This document shows, in pieces, positions 27,695 through 36,880 of a stretch of DNA of 64,000 nucleotides; within the stretch, counting starts at the first letter, position 1, and each line of letters begins with the position of its first letter. The DNA lies in NCBI GenBank assembly GCA_963791805.1, contig CAWBTU010000003.1, forward strand, positions 62,001 through 126,000, read 5' to 3'. Source of the DNA: JACMJL01 sp963791805. GTDB lineage: Bacteria > Bacillota > Clostridia > Clostridiales > Clostridiaceae. The position numbers and the translations under genes are program-made. Under the pieces are notes generated by a model. That model was not told the DNA's origin and made no database searches. It was given only the letters and a program-made list of their open reading frames with translations.

Positions 27695-28984
27695 ATGAAA
27701 AGAACTTATATTTCTGATATAAAAAACAACAATGAAGCTACAATTCAGGTAAATGGTTGGATACACAAAATTCATAACCTTGGCAAAATAACATTTCTTC
27801 ACCTAAGGGATAAAACTGGAATCCTACAACTTGTAATCGATAAAAAGTTGGAAGAAAGCTTAAGACTTGAAATGTGTATTGAAGTAACTGGGGTTAAGGT
27901 TGAGAACCCAAAGGCTCCTAATGGAGTAGAACTACTTGTGAGTGAAATAAAAGTATTAGGTAAAGCTTATTATGAAACTCTACCTTTTGAAATTAATAAT
28001 CAAAAAGTAACTGCTACACTAGAAACTCAGTTAGATTATAGAAGCATTAGCTTAAGAAGACCTAAAACAAGAGCTGTGTTTAAAATTCAAGAGGAGATTG
28101 TTGATGCCTTTAGAGATTATTTAAAAGGTATGAACTTCTCTGAAATTCATACTCCAAAAATTATTTCTTCTAGTACTGAAGGTGGCTCTGAAATGTTTAC
28201 TGTAACCTATTTTAATAAAAGAGCATTTCTAGCTCAAAGCCCTCAATTTTACAAACAGATGATGGTAGGTGCAGGGTTTGAAAGAGTATTTGAAGTTGGG
28301 GCAGCTTACAGGGCTGAACTTCATAATACTTGGAGGCATTTAAATGAATATATTAGTCTAGACGTTGAAATGGGCTTTATTGAAGATGAAAATGATCTTA
28401 TGGACTTAGAAGAAGGTTTTATAAATTATTTGTTTGCTCATTTGAATAAAACATGTGCCAGCGAACTTGCCATGCATAATAAGACTCTTCCAGAAGGTAT
28501 AAAAATTCCAAGAATGCCTTTAAGTGAGGCTCAAGAATTGCTATTTGAAAAATATGATAAAAGATCGCCTATTGGGAATATAGATGCTGAAGGAGAAGTT
28601 ATTCTTTCAAAATATATTAAAGAAACTTACAACAGTGACTTTGTTTTCTTAACAAAGTACCCAGTATCTAAAAGACCAATGTACACGATGCAAGATGATG
28701 AAAATCCAGAAATGACGAAGAGCTTCGACTTAATATATAAAGGCTTGGAAATTACTACTGGTGGTCAGAGAATCCATGATTATGAAGTTTTAAAAGCAAA
28801 CATACTTAAGTTTGGTTTAAAACCAGAGGATTTTGGCTTCTACCTAGATAGTTTTAGATATGGTATGCCTCCACATGGTGGGCTAGCTATTGGCTTAGAA
28901 AGATTGACAATGAAAATACTAGATTTAGAAAATATTAGAGAAGCAACTTTCCTTCCAAGAGATATTAAGAGATTGGAGCCGTAA
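27695..28984 (+). CDS. aspS: Aspartyl-tRNA synthetase, archaeal type (nondiscriminating, likely AspRS2)
   Basis: Class II synthetase of 429 residues. The N-terminal OB-fold (about 1-105, QVNGWIHKIHNLGKITFLHLRDKTG) is followed directly by the catalytic core (motif 2 FEVGAAYRAELHNTWRHLNEY, motif 3 GLAIGLERLTMKIL). The bacterial GAD insertion domain is missing, so this is the short archaeal/eukaryotic-type AspRS that charges both tRNA-Asp and tRNA-Asn. It sits in front of gatC, gatA and gatB behind a T-box, so the operon would produce Asp-tRNA(Asn) and then amidate it to Asn-tRNA(Asn). This arrangement is known in clostridia. The ATG follows AAAGGAGGG. A product label of asparaginyl-tRNA synthetase would be a common mis-call. 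Confidence 0.92.
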   Translation: MKRTYISDIKNNNEATIQVNGWIHKIHNLGKITFLHLRDKTGILQLVIDKKLEESLRLEMCIEVTGVKVENPKAPNGVELLVSEIKVLGKAYYETLPFEINNQKVTATLETQLDYRSISLRRPKTRAVFKIQEEIVDAFRDYLKGMNFSEIHTPKIISSSTEGGSEMFTVTYFNKRAFLAQSPQFYKQMMVGAGFERVFEVGAAYRAELHNTWRHLNEYISLDVEMGFIEDENDLMDLEEGFINYLFAHLNKTCASELAMHNKTLPEGIKIPRMPLSEAQELLFEKYDKRSPIGNIDAEGEVILSKYIKETYNSDFVFLTKYPVSKRPMYTMQDDENPEMTKSFDLIYKGLEITTGGQRIHDYEVLKANILKFGLKPEDFGFYLDSFRYGMPPHGGLAIGLERLTMKILDLENIREATFLPRDIKRLEP

Positions 28985-29038
28985 GAAACGCATAAAAAAT
29001 AGTAACTGACAATTCAAAGTTATATATTTATGCGTTTC
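28985..29038 (+). repeat. Hairpin between aspS and gatC
   Basis: GAAACGCATAAA (28985-28996) pairs with TTTATGCGTTTC (29027-29038), starting one base after the aspS stop. No T-run follows, so it may be an mRNA-stabilising or processing structure. A purine-rich run of GAGGTGAGAAGTGAGATG type follows to about 29065. Confidence 0.6.
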
Positions 29039-29107
29039 AGAGGTGAGAAGTGAGATGTCAGAGGTCAGAATTTTATAGATGTTTTAAGATTATAAGGAGG
29101 TATAAAA

Positions 29108-29395
29108 ATGAAAATTACTATTGAAAATGTTAATTATATTGCGAAATTGTCTAAATTGAGTTTTACTGAAGAGCAGGCTGAAAAAATGGCTAAGGAATTT
29201 GAAAGCATTTTAACTCACTTTGAATCTATCGACAAACTTGACTTAAGTGATGTTCATCTTGATATTTATAACGAAAACTTAAAATCAGTTTTAAGAAAAG
29301 ATGAAATGGCTGTGTTTGAAGATAAGAAAAAACTCTTTCAAAATGTAAAGTCTATGAGGGATACCTCAATTCAAGTTCCAAAAATTATTGAATAG
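29108..29395 (+). CDS. gatC: Asp/Glu-tRNA amidotransferase subunit C
   Basis: The 95-residue small subunit that wraps and stabilises GatA in the GatCAB amidotransferase. The sequence has the family pattern: N-terminal VNYIAKLSKLSFTEEQAE, then FESILTHFESIDKLDLSDV, and a C-terminal LRKDEM segment. It starts after an AAGGAGG site and ends 11 bases before gatA. Length is normal. Position in the aspS-gatCAB operon supports a role in Asn-tRNA formation, and possibly Gln-tRNA as well. Confidence 0.93.
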   Translation: MKITIENVNYIAKLSKLSFTEEQAEKMAKEFESILTHFESIDKLDLSDVHLDIYNENLKSVLRKDEMAVFEDKKKLFQNVKSMRDTSIQVPKIIE

Positions 29396-29406
29396 GTGGT
29401 GGCAAC

Positions 29407-30870
29407 ATGAAAATAGAGACTATGACCGCTGATGAAATCCGAAGCGGAATAATTAATAAGAGCTTCACTGCTTTAGAAGTAGTAACTTCCCTCTTTGAAA
29501 GAATAGGTAAAGTTGAATCAAAGGTGGATGGCTATTTAACCCTTTGTGAGGAAGAAGCTAAAAAACAAGCTAAAAGAATAGATGAAAAAATTGCTAAGGG
29601 AGAGGCTGTTGGAAAACTAGCTGGTATACCTATCGCAATTAAGGACAATATTTGTACCGATGGTATAAAAACCACTTGTGCTTCTAAAATACTAAATGAT
29701 TTTATTCCTCCGTATGATGCTACAGTTGTGAAAAAATTAAAAGAAGCAGATGCTATTATAATAGGAAAAACAAATATGGATGAATTTGCAATGGGTTCAT
29801 CTACTGAAAATTCAAGCTTTAAGAAGACTAAAAACCCATGGGATTTAGACAGAGTACCTGGTGGTTCATCAGGTGGTTCAGGCGCAGTTGTTGGTGCTGG
29901 AATGTCACCACTATCTTTAGGTTCTGATACAGGTGGTTCAATCCGTCAACCTGCAGCTTTCTGTGGAGTAGTAGGTTTAAAGCCAACCTATGGTCTTGTT
30001 TCAAGGTTTGGTCTAATTGCTTTTGGTTCTTCTTTGGATCAAATAGGTCCTTTTTCTAAAACAGTAAAGGACTGTGCTCTAACTTTAGAGGTAATCCAAG
30101 GAGAAGATAAATTAGATAGTACTTCTGTAAAGCAATCCTTTACAGAAGATTACTTAAGCACTATAGAAAATGGTGTTAAGGGAATGAAAATTGGTGTCCC
30201 TTCTGAATTTTTTCAATCTGGTTTAGATGAAGAAATTGCTGCTTCTATAAAAAATAGTATAGAAAAATTTAAAGAAATGGGAGCTATTGTAGAAGAAATA
30301 TCTCTTCCTATTACTGAAGCAGGCCTTTCTGCCTACTACATAATATCTTCTGCTGAAGCTAGCTCTAACCTAGCAAGATTTGATGGAATAAGATATGGCT
30401 ATCGTACAGCTGAGTTTGAAGGAATAGATGAGCTTATAGAAAAAACTAGAACTGAGGCTTTCGGTGATGAAGTTAAAAGAAGAATTATGCTTGGAACTTA
30501 TGCCCTTTCTTCAGGATACTATGATGCATACTACAATAGAGCACAAAAGCTAAGAAAATTAATAAAAGAGCAATTTAAAAAAGCTTTTGAAACTTATGAT
30601 GTTATTCTAAGCCCAACTTCACCTGTATTACCCTTTAAAATTGGTGAAAAAAGTAATGATCCAGTAGAAATGTATCTAGCAGATATATATACAATAAATA
30701 TTAATTTAGCAGGAATCCCTGCCGTTTCAGTGCCTTGTGGCTTTAGTGAAAGTGGTCTTCCCATTGGCATTCAGATTATTGGTGACCATTATGAAGAAGA
30801 AAAAATTCTAAGAGCTGCATACGCGCTAGAACAAGAATTGAAGCTTACAGACAAAATGCCTGAGCTTTAG
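29407..30870 (+). CDS. gatA: Asp/Glu-tRNA amidotransferase subunit A
   Basis: The 487-residue glutaminase subunit of GatCAB, which releases ammonia for tRNA-dependent amidation. It carries the amidase signature: catalytic lysine in IPIAIKDNICT (about residue 78), and the Ser-cisSer pair in PGGSSGGSGAVVGAG and SDTGGSIRQPAAFCG (about residues 153 and 177). Length and motif order are normal. It lies 11 bases after gatC and 16 bases before gatB, with ribosome binding sites at each junction. Confidence 0.97.
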   Translation: MKIETMTADEIRSGIINKSFTALEVVTSLFERIGKVESKVDGYLTLCEEEAKKQAKRIDEKIAKGEAVGKLAGIPIAIKDNICTDGIKTTCASKILNDFIPPYDATVVKKLKEADAIIIGKTNMDEFAMGSSTENSSFKKTKNPWDLDRVPGGSSGGSGAVVGAGMSPLSLGSDTGGSIRQPAAFCGVVGLKPTYGLVSRFGLIAFGSSLDQIGPFSKTVKDCALTLEVIQGEDKLDSTSVKQSFTEDYLSTIENGVKGMKIGVPSEFFQSGLDEEIAASIKNSIEKFKEMGAIVEEISLPITEAGLSAYYIISSAEASSNLARFDGIRYGYRTAEFEGIDELIEKTRTEAFGDEVKRRIMLGTYALSSGYYDAYYNRAQKLRKLIKEQFKKAFETYDVILSPTSPVLPFKIGEKSNDPVEMYLADIYTININLAGIPAVSVPCGFSESGLPIGIQIIGDHYEEEKILRAAYALEQELKLTDKMPEL

Positions 30871-30886
30871 GAGAGGAGAAGATAAT

Positions 30887-32332
30887 ATGAGTTTTGAAAC
30901 CGTTATTGGCCTTGAAATACACGCTGAACTAAATACTAATTCTAAAATATTCTGTTCCTGTTCCACTGAGTTTGGTGCTAAACCAAATGCTAACACATGT
31001 CCTATTTGTTTAGGGCTACCAGGAACCTTGCCTGTAATTAATGAAGAAGTTATTAACTTAGCAATAAAAGCTGGAACTTCATTAAATTGTGAAATCAACA
31101 AACTTAATAAAATGGATCGTAAAAACTATTTTTATCCAGATCTACCTAAGGCATACCAGACTTCACAATTTGACCTTCCTATTTGCAAAGGCGGACATGT
31201 AGAAATTGAAGTAGATGGTGTTAAGAAAAAAATAAGATTGAACAGAATCCATATTGAAGAGGATGCTGCAAAGCTTCTTCATCTAGAGCATGAACCTGTT
31301 TCCTTAATTGATTATAACCGTGTTGGCGTACCACTGATTGAAATTGTAACTGAACCAGATATGCGTTCACCGGAAGAAGCTGTTTTATTCCTTAAAAGTG
31401 TTAAATCTGTTCTAGAATATGGTGAGATTTCTGATTGTCGTATGGAACAAGGTTCCTTTAGATGTGACGCTAATATTTCTATCAGGCGTGCTGGTACAGA
31501 TGTTTTAAATACAAAGGTTGAGATTAAAAACATAAACTCTTTCAAGGAGGTTCAAAAAGCCTTAGAAAAAGAAGATAAACGTCAAAGAGAACTATACGCC
31601 TTTGGTGAAGAACATAAGATTAAACAGGAAACTAGACGTTTTGATACCGCCAAGGGTAAAACTGTTCCAATGAGATCAAAAGAAGACGCTCATGACTATA
31701 GATATTTCCCAGAGCCTGACTTAGTTCCTATTATTATAAGTGATGCTCAAATTAAAGATTTAAAGGATTCTCTTCCAGAAATGCCTGCTGAAAAGAAAGA
31801 AAGGTTTACAAAGAACTATGGACTTTCAGAGGCTGAAATTGCGATACTAATAGATGATAAAGCCTTATCACAATATTATGAAGCAGTTGTTGCTTTAGGT
31901 GCAAATCCAAAGGTAGTTGTTAACTGGATTCAAGGTGATATATTGAAGCTTTTGAGAGAAAAAGAACTTGAAGCTATAGATATTCCCGTAGCACCAAAAG
32001 CACTAAATGATCTTATTCAAATTATTGCTGATGGTAAAATCAGTATTACTGTTGGAAAAGAAGTTTTTGGTGAAATGTTTAATACTGGTAAAAGTGCTAC
32101 TGAGATAATTGAAGCAAAGGGCTTATCTCAAATTAGTGATACTAGTGAATTAGAAAGAATAGTTGTAGATATAATAGAAAGCAATCCAGACTCAATTAGA
32201 GATATTGCTGCTGGCAAAAAGCAAGCAGCAGGCTTCTTAATGGGCCAATTGATGAAAGCTACTAAAGGAAAAGCTAATCCTCAGGTGGCTAAGGAAATTA
32301 TGGATGCTAAGCTTAAAGAGAAATTAGGATAA
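30887..32332 (+). CDS. gatB: Asp/Glu-tRNA amidotransferase subunit B
   Basis: The 481-residue kinase/amidotransferase subunit that activates the aminoacyl group and binds tRNA. Family motifs are TVIGLEIHAELNTNSKIFC at the start, CPICLGLPGTLPV with the zinc-associated cysteines, MDRKNYFYPDLPKAYQ, and SIRRAGT. The C-terminal helical YqeY-like tail is complete. The start follows AGGAGAGGAG. It is the last gene of the T-box operon and is followed by a strong terminator. Confidence 0.97.
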   Translation: MSFETVIGLEIHAELNTNSKIFCSCSTEFGAKPNANTCPICLGLPGTLPVINEEVINLAIKAGTSLNCEINKLNKMDRKNYFYPDLPKAYQTSQFDLPICKGGHVEIEVDGVKKKIRLNRIHIEEDAAKLLHLEHEPVSLIDYNRVGVPLIEIVTEPDMRSPEEAVLFLKSVKSVLEYGEISDCRMEQGSFRCDANISIRRAGTDVLNTKVEIKNINSFKEVQKALEKEDKRQRELYAFGEEHKIKQETRRFDTAKGKTVPMRSKEDAHDYRYFPEPDLVPIIISDAQIKDLKDSLPEMPAEKKERFTKNYGLSEAEIAILIDDKALSQYYEAVVALGANPKVVVNWIQGDILKLLREKELEAIDIPVAPKALNDLIQIIADGKISITVGKEVFGEMFNTGKSATEIIEAKGLSQISDTSELERIVVDIIESNPDSIRDIAAGKKQAAGFLMGQLMKATKGKANPQVAKEIMDAKLKEKLG

Positions 32333-32339
32333 AATTAAT

Positions 32340-32384
32340 GGTGTCTCAAAATAAAAGTAATTTTTATTTTGAGACACCTTTTTT
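32340..32384 (+). terminator. Intrinsic terminator of the gatCAB operon
   Basis: Perfect 17-base arms GGTGTCTCAAAATAAAA (32340-32356) and its complement (32362-32378) are followed by a T-run. Confidence 0.93.
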
Positions 32385-32398
32385 ATAAACACGATATA

Positions 32399-33721
32399 CT
32401 ATTTAAATGTAATTAGATTGATTTGACTTTTACCAGGGTATTTTCTCTCAGCATTTCTAATTTCATAAAAATCCTTACAGGAAAAGAACTCTATACTTTT
32501 ACTATCGTTACTCCATTTTATATCAGCATAATTTGTAAATGCTACATTTTTACATAAGCATATTCTATCGCTAAAGCTATTACCATTAATTTTTAATCCA
32601 TAAATATTGCACTCTTCATTCTTACTACCATTACTGTCCTCACATAGTATTACTTTTGTTTCATCTGGAGACACGGAAAAATAATTGTACTTTACGTTCT
32701 TTGATTTCTTACTAGAAGAATTAGGATTATAAAATTTTTTAGACATAACATCATAGATACTTATTCCAGTACCCTCCTTTAAACTATAAAGTATTATTTT
32801 CTTACCGTTATCTAAAACGCTATAATGAGAAAGATTATAGTTATTAGTGTCTTTTGGGCCTTTTACTGGAAAGAATAGCATAGTATCTAATTCTGCATTC
32901 TCAGAGTTAATTTTATATATCCCAACACCCATCTCCACAGATTGACCATCTTTATCCTGCCTCTTAGTCGCATTAAAATAAATATCTTTTCCATCTTGAC
33001 TATAAAGATTACTATCATTAACATCATAATCTGTACTAGGTAATTTTACTTCTTTTTCGGTACCCGCCTTTATATTATATATTTTAAATTTAGTCTCTGC
33101 TCTTAAGTACTTTATCAAAACATTTCCGTCTTTAGACCATTCACCATAATCGCCGTAATAGGTTTTAGATGGAGACGTATCAGATAAAATATTATCATGG
33201 TATTGACCATAGACAGTATTGATATCGCCCTTCAAATCATATATATTTAATTTTCCATCTTTATAATAGTCTAATTCCGATTCAACATTTTGCGTAATAG
33301 CTTTTACATTATATGTTCTAATATTTAAAGGTTTTTTTTCTAATGAGGAAAGATTTAACTTAAAAACATACCCAGCCCTATCATAGTTAGGTTCATTTCC
33401 GTCACTATTATTAAGTTCTCTGTTGTACTTATTTTTATATTCATCTGCACTAAGTCCAATTCCAACTACTATTTCATTATTATCTGAAAATCCAAAGTTC
33501 TTAGATATTCCTTCGATATTTCCATATTGTTTTTTACTTATCACCTGTAAGGGTTTATTATCCTTAAAAACTAGCTCGGAACTATCTTTACATACTACTT
33601 GTGACTTTTCTTTACTCTTATCTGATTGATGGGTAACTAGCACTCCAATAGATAAACATCCTCCTATAATAACTATAGGAATACACACTTTTAATAAGCT
33701 TATTTTGATTTTCTTTTTCAA
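32399..33721 (-). CDS. Membrane-anchored beta-propeller-like protein
   Basis: A 440-residue protein whose family I do not recognise. It has an N-terminal membrane helix (about residues 10-30, VCIPIVIIGGCLSIGVLV) and an extracytoplasmic domain with WD/PD40-like repeats, such as YSQDGKDIYFNATK, SVLDNGKKIILYS, SVSPDETKVILCE and KWSNDSKSIEFFS. These repeats suggest a TolB-like propeller. The TTG at 33721 is taken as start because GGGAGG lies seven bases upstream. The in-frame GTG at 33736 precedes that site. It follows a histidine kinase gene by 61 bases on the same strand, so it may be an accessory sensor or a target of that system. Confidence 0.7.
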   Translation of the reverse strand: MKKKIKISLLKVCIPIVIIGGCLSIGVLVTHQSDKSKEKSQVVCKDSSELVFKDNKPLQVISKKQYGNIEGISKNFGFSDNNEIVVGIGLSADEYKNKYNRELNNSDGNEPNYDRAGYVFKLNLSSLEKKPLNIRTYNVKAITQNVESELDYYKDGKLNIYDLKGDINTVYGQYHDNILSDTSPSKTYYGDYGEWSKDGNVLIKYLRAETKFKIYNIKAGTEKEVKLPSTDYDVNDSNLYSQDGKDIYFNATKRQDKDGQSVEMGVGIYKINSENAELDTMLFFPVKGPKDTNNYNLSHYSVLDNGKKIILYSLKEGTGISIYDVMSKKFYNPNSSSKKSKNVKYNYFSVSPDETKVILCEDSNGSKNEECNIYGLKINGNSFSDRICLCKNVAFTNYADIKWSNDSKSIEFFSCKDFYEIRNAERKYPGKSQINLITFK

Positions 33722-33782
33722 TTTAATTCCTCCCACAATTTATTTCTTAAATAAAACAATAGGCTATATATCTATCCATTAC

Positions 33783-35246
33783 TTAATCAATTTGTTGCCA
33801 ATTTGTAAAAAGAGGAATTATTATCTTTACCCTTGTTCCAATGTTAGTTTTACTTTCTATATTAATGCTCCCCTGATATTTATCAATGATAGCTTTAGCT
33901 ATGGTAAGTCCAAGTCCAGCACTACCTATTTCTTTAAAACTATGATTATTATTTGCCCTGTAAAAAGGCTCAAATAGCATATCTAAATCATGTCCACTTA
34001 TGCCCTTACCTCTATCTTCAATTGTAATAGTACATTTCTCATCTTCTTTATATAAGCACACTTTTATTGCCGATTTTACATTCCCATACTTTATTGAATT
34101 GTCTATTATATTTATTAAAAGTCTAATTATTTCTTCTCTATTAGCTAGTATATATATATTGGGTTCAATGTACTTTTCAATAATCATTTCATATTTTTTA
34201 GCCTTAATACTCATATCATCACATACTGAACTCACCAATTCCAACATATCAAGTTCTTCTATATCAATATAATCAATATCTGATTCAATTTTTGACTTTT
34301 CAATAAGCTCTATTATCATATTATGAAGTCTATCCGACTGAAACTTAACTTTATTTGCAGCTTTATTAATTAATTCATTTTCTCCATTTTCATCTAAAAT
34401 CATTTGAGAATACCCTGAAATTATTGTCAAGGGTGTTTTCATTTCATGGGTAACGTTATTGAAAAAAGTTTTACGATGCCCTAAGAGTTTTATAAGATTA
34501 TCTCTATCTTTTTCAATAGTATCTATTTGCTCTTTAATAATATTCTTCATTTTGGTAAAGCTATCTCCCAGTTCACCAACTTCATCTCTAGATGTTATTT
34601 TCAACTCCACATTAAAATTTCCTTTAGCTATTTCTTTGGTATTTTTATTTAGATTTATAATAGGAGTACTAATTTTTCTAATTAGCAATAAAGCAACAAT
34701 AAATATACTCACAAATACTATGAATATAACTATTTCCATATTTCTTAGAAGATCATAATTGGATTGGAATAAGTCAGAATAATCAATACTGTAATTCAAA
34801 AAACCCATCTCTATATCATCTATGTATATCGGTTGTACAAACTCTACAACCTCATTGTTCTTTTTGCCTAAAATTTTATATTTTGATACATCCTCAGTAT
34901 TAACTTTGTTTAATTTGTTATTAACCGTCCCCTTATCTGAATCAAAAATCTCTTCTCCATTAGAATTAAAAAGGATTACGCTATTGTTCAATTTCAATAC
35001 TATTGCATCTGATATTTGTGATATGTGGTTTTGAAAATCTTCTTGCTTAATCTCAATTTTGTTTAACATCATATACTGCTTCAAATAAATATTTAGATCT
35101 TTTTGAGAGCTTAGTAATTCTTTATGGATAACTTGTCTATTATTATTCATAACTATTTTATTCATGGAATAGCTCATGAAAACGTAACTCAAGCCGAAAA
35201 TAATCAGTAACCCAATTGCAAATTTGTATCTTATAGAGTATTTCAT
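33783..35246 (-). CDS. Sensor histidine kinase (HAMP, HisKA)
   Basis: A 487-residue membrane kinase. TM1 is about 9-27, an extracellular domain runs from 28 to 168, TM2 is about 171-190, and then come HAMP (190-242), a HisKA domain with His267 in FFNNVTHEMKTPLT, and an ATPase domain with N box IDNSIKYGN, G1 DRGKG and GSAGLGLTIAKAI. It is the partner of the OmpR-type regulator encoded 18 bases upstream. An oddity is GTVNN at residues 106-110. The DNA for it (34916-34931) is a copy of the dispersed GGGGACGGTTAATAAC repeat, which appears to have inserted in frame in the sensor domain. The ligand is unknown. Confidence 0.94.
   Translation of the reverse strand: MKYSIRYKFAIGLLIIFGLSYVFMSYSMNKIVMNNNRQVIHKELLSSQKDLNIYLKQYMMLNKIEIKQEDFQNHISQISDAIVLKLNNSVILFNSNGEEIFDSDKGTVNNKLNKVNTEDVSKYKILGKKNNEVVEFVQPIYIDDIEMGFLNYSIDYSDLFQSNYDLLRNMEIVIFIVFVSIFIVALLLIRKISTPIINLNKNTKEIAKGNFNVELKITSRDEVGELGDSFTKMKNIIKEQIDTIEKDRDNLIKLLGHRKTFFNNVTHEMKTPLTIISGYSQMILDENGENELINKAANKVKFQSDRLHNMIIELIEKSKIESDIDYIDIEELDMLELVSSVCDDMSIKAKKYEMIIEKYIEPNIYILANREEIIRLLINIIDNSIKYGNVKSAIKVCLYKEDEKCTITIEDRGKGISGHDLDMLFEPFYRANNNHSFKEIGSAGLGLTIAKAIIDKYQGSINIESKTNIGTRVKIIIPLFTNWQQID
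34911..34932 (-). repeat. Dispersed GGGACGGTTAATAAC repeat, in-frame copy
   Basis: On the minus strand GGGGACGGTTAATAAC (34931-34916) continues with AAATTAAAC. It lies within the histidine kinase gene and encodes GTVNN. It matches copies at 40463, 47541, 57483 and 61056. Confidence 0.75.
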
Positions 35247-35264
35247 TACAATATTCTCCTTTAT

Positions 35265-35951
35265 TTAAGTCATCTTATATCCAACTCCGAAAACGGTTTC
35301 AATAATAGATGTTTCATCCATTTCTCCTAGCTTTTTTCTTAGCCTTTGAACATGTACATCTACGGTTCTACTTTCACCTTCAAAATCGTAGCCCCAGACT
35401 TTTTCCAGGAGCATGTCTCGTGTTAATACTATCTTTCTATTTTGAGCTAGTATCAACAGCAATTCGAATTCCTTTCGCTTAAACTTTAGAGGAATATTTC
35501 CTTTAAATACTTCTCTACTTTTTTCATTAATTCTTATATCATTTGAAAGTTCTATAATCTCCTGGTTACTTTCTTCATTCAGGCTGTCCATTCTTCTCAT
35601 ACAAACTTTTATCCTTGCCATTACTTCTCTTATATCAAAAGGTTTGGTAATATAATCATCTGCACCAAGCTCTAGTCCTAATATTTTATCTATCATGTCA
35701 TTTTTAGCTGTTAGAATTATAATTGGAACTTTACATCTCATGGATGTAGCTTTACAAACCTCAAAGCCACTTATATCAGGAAGCATCAAATCTAGGATTA
35801 GCAAATCTATTTTTTCTTTTTTCATTATACTTAACCCTTTATTTCCATTATCAGCCTCTATAACATTATATCCTTCTTTTTTTATGTAATGAGCTAATAT
35901 ATCTCTTATATCCTCTTCGTCTTCAATAATAAGTATAGTTTTATTCATCAT
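35265..35951 (-). CDS. OmpR/PhoB-family response regulator
   Basis: A 228-residue regulator with a receiver domain (acidic pair near 10-12, phosphoacceptor Asp54 in LLILDLMLPD, Thr in IILTAKND, Lys in DYITKPF) and a C-terminal winged helix (about 130-226, KFKRKEFELLLILAQN, VWGYDFEGESRTVDVHVQRLRKKLG). It forms a two-component pair with the histidine kinase downstream, and the three-gene minus-strand unit continues with the propeller-like protein. Regulated genes are not indicated by sequence. Confidence 0.95.
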   Translation of the reverse strand: MMNKTILIIEDEEDIRDILAHYIKKEGYNVIEADNGNKGLSIMKKEKIDLLILDLMLPDISGFEVCKATSMRCKVPIIILTAKNDMIDKILGLELGADDYITKPFDIREVMARIKVCMRRMDSLNEESNQEIIELSNDIRINEKSREVFKGNIPLKFKRKEFELLLILAQNRKIVLTRDMLLEKVWGYDFEGESRTVDVHVQRLRKKLGEMDETSIIETVFGVGYKMT

Positions 35952-36099
35952 GGATATCCCCTTAAATTCAAAATCACTACTCAGTATACTGTTCTATTTT
36001 CCACAAATGACTTCTTATTTCCTTTTCAATAACTAATTTTATAATGAAAGTATTGCCAAATTATAAACAAATTCATCTTTGAATCATTTTCCAGTGTAA

Positions 36100-36138
36100 A
36101 ATAAAAGACTATTAACAATTTGCATTGTTAATAGTCTT
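36100..36138 (-). terminator. Intrinsic terminator of the PCP_red-like gene
   Basis: AAGACTATTAACAA (36105-36118) pairs perfectly with TTGTTAATAGTCTT (36125-36138). On the minus strand a TTTTATTTTA run follows. Confidence 0.85.
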
Positions 36139-36195
36139 AAACATCAAAATAATTAGCTTAGTTATATTTAACGAACATACTATATGGAACAAATA

Positions 36196-36432
36196 TTATT
36201 TTGTTTTCATTGGTTCTAAGATCTTCATGAACTTATCTTTGAAAGAAGCTGGTGCTTTTTCTCCAATAACAGAAATTATCATGTCTTCAGTAACAACTGT
36301 AACGTCGTTATCTTCTACATAATCGTCAATTTTATCAGTAATGCTTCCTCTGAATAATTTTGGCACTGCATCAAGTACTGCCTCTACCATCTTTCTAGAA
36401 TTACCTTCCCATGTGAACTTATCAAAATCCAT
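36196..36432 (-). CDS. Small PCP_red-like protein
   Basis: A 78-residue acidic protein. The pattern FTWEGNSRKMVEAVLDAVPK, then LFRGSITDKIDDYV and VTVVTEDMI resembles the PCP_red domain (the C-terminal module of light-independent protochlorophyllide reductase subunit B), which also occurs as free small proteins in non-photosynthetic bacteria. Key similarities are the tryptophan, the VPxxxR segment and the ending VTxxM/V. The role of the free form is unknown. A strong GAGGAGG site precedes the ATG and a good terminator follows, so it is a genuine single-gene unit. Assignment to PCP_red is by eye and moderate. Confidence 0.55.
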   Translation of the reverse strand: MDFDKFTWEGNSRKMVEAVLDAVPKLFRGSITDKIDDYVEDNDVTVVTEDMIISVIGEKAPASFKDKFMKILEPMKTK

Positions 36433-36880
36433 TGTTATATTCCTCCTCTAAATTAAAAAAACTTGTTTTGTCGTTTTAAATTTACGACTAAAATTCATTA
36501 AGTAAAGCTAAATCTCAGTAGAAAACCTACTAAGAATAACCTAACAACATTGTAGTATTTCTTGAAAAAACCAAGTTATACTACTTCTGAAATTACTCTT
36601 ACTTTTTAAAATTGAGTATGTCCATTAAATAAAAAATCAACTTAATATTATTATAATTCCAAAATATTCATATGTCAACTCATTATTCGAATTAATTGGT
36701 TATATTTACCAATTGAAAAATGTTCAAGTTGCTCCTCCACCATGTTAATGCATTGGTATCACTACGTTTGCTGTTATTACATATAGTGCTTTCTTTTTAA
36801 AATTCCAGATGAAAACGTTATCTATTATTTTGTGAAATGCTATAAAAAATGAAATTGATTCTCCTGAATATTGTTCAAAC
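36433..36880. other. Gene-free AT-rich stretch
   Basis: About 450 bases with no coding frame that has a ribosome binding site. A small GTCGT/ACGAC inverted repeat at about 36470-36488 lies in the upstream region of the PCP_red-like gene. I see nothing else that can be named. Confidence 0.5.

Noticed and set aside
29038..29072. Purine-rich GAGGTGAGAAGTGAGATG stretch as a CRISPR or tandem repeat
   Set aside because: It is a short low-complexity run without regular units or spacers.
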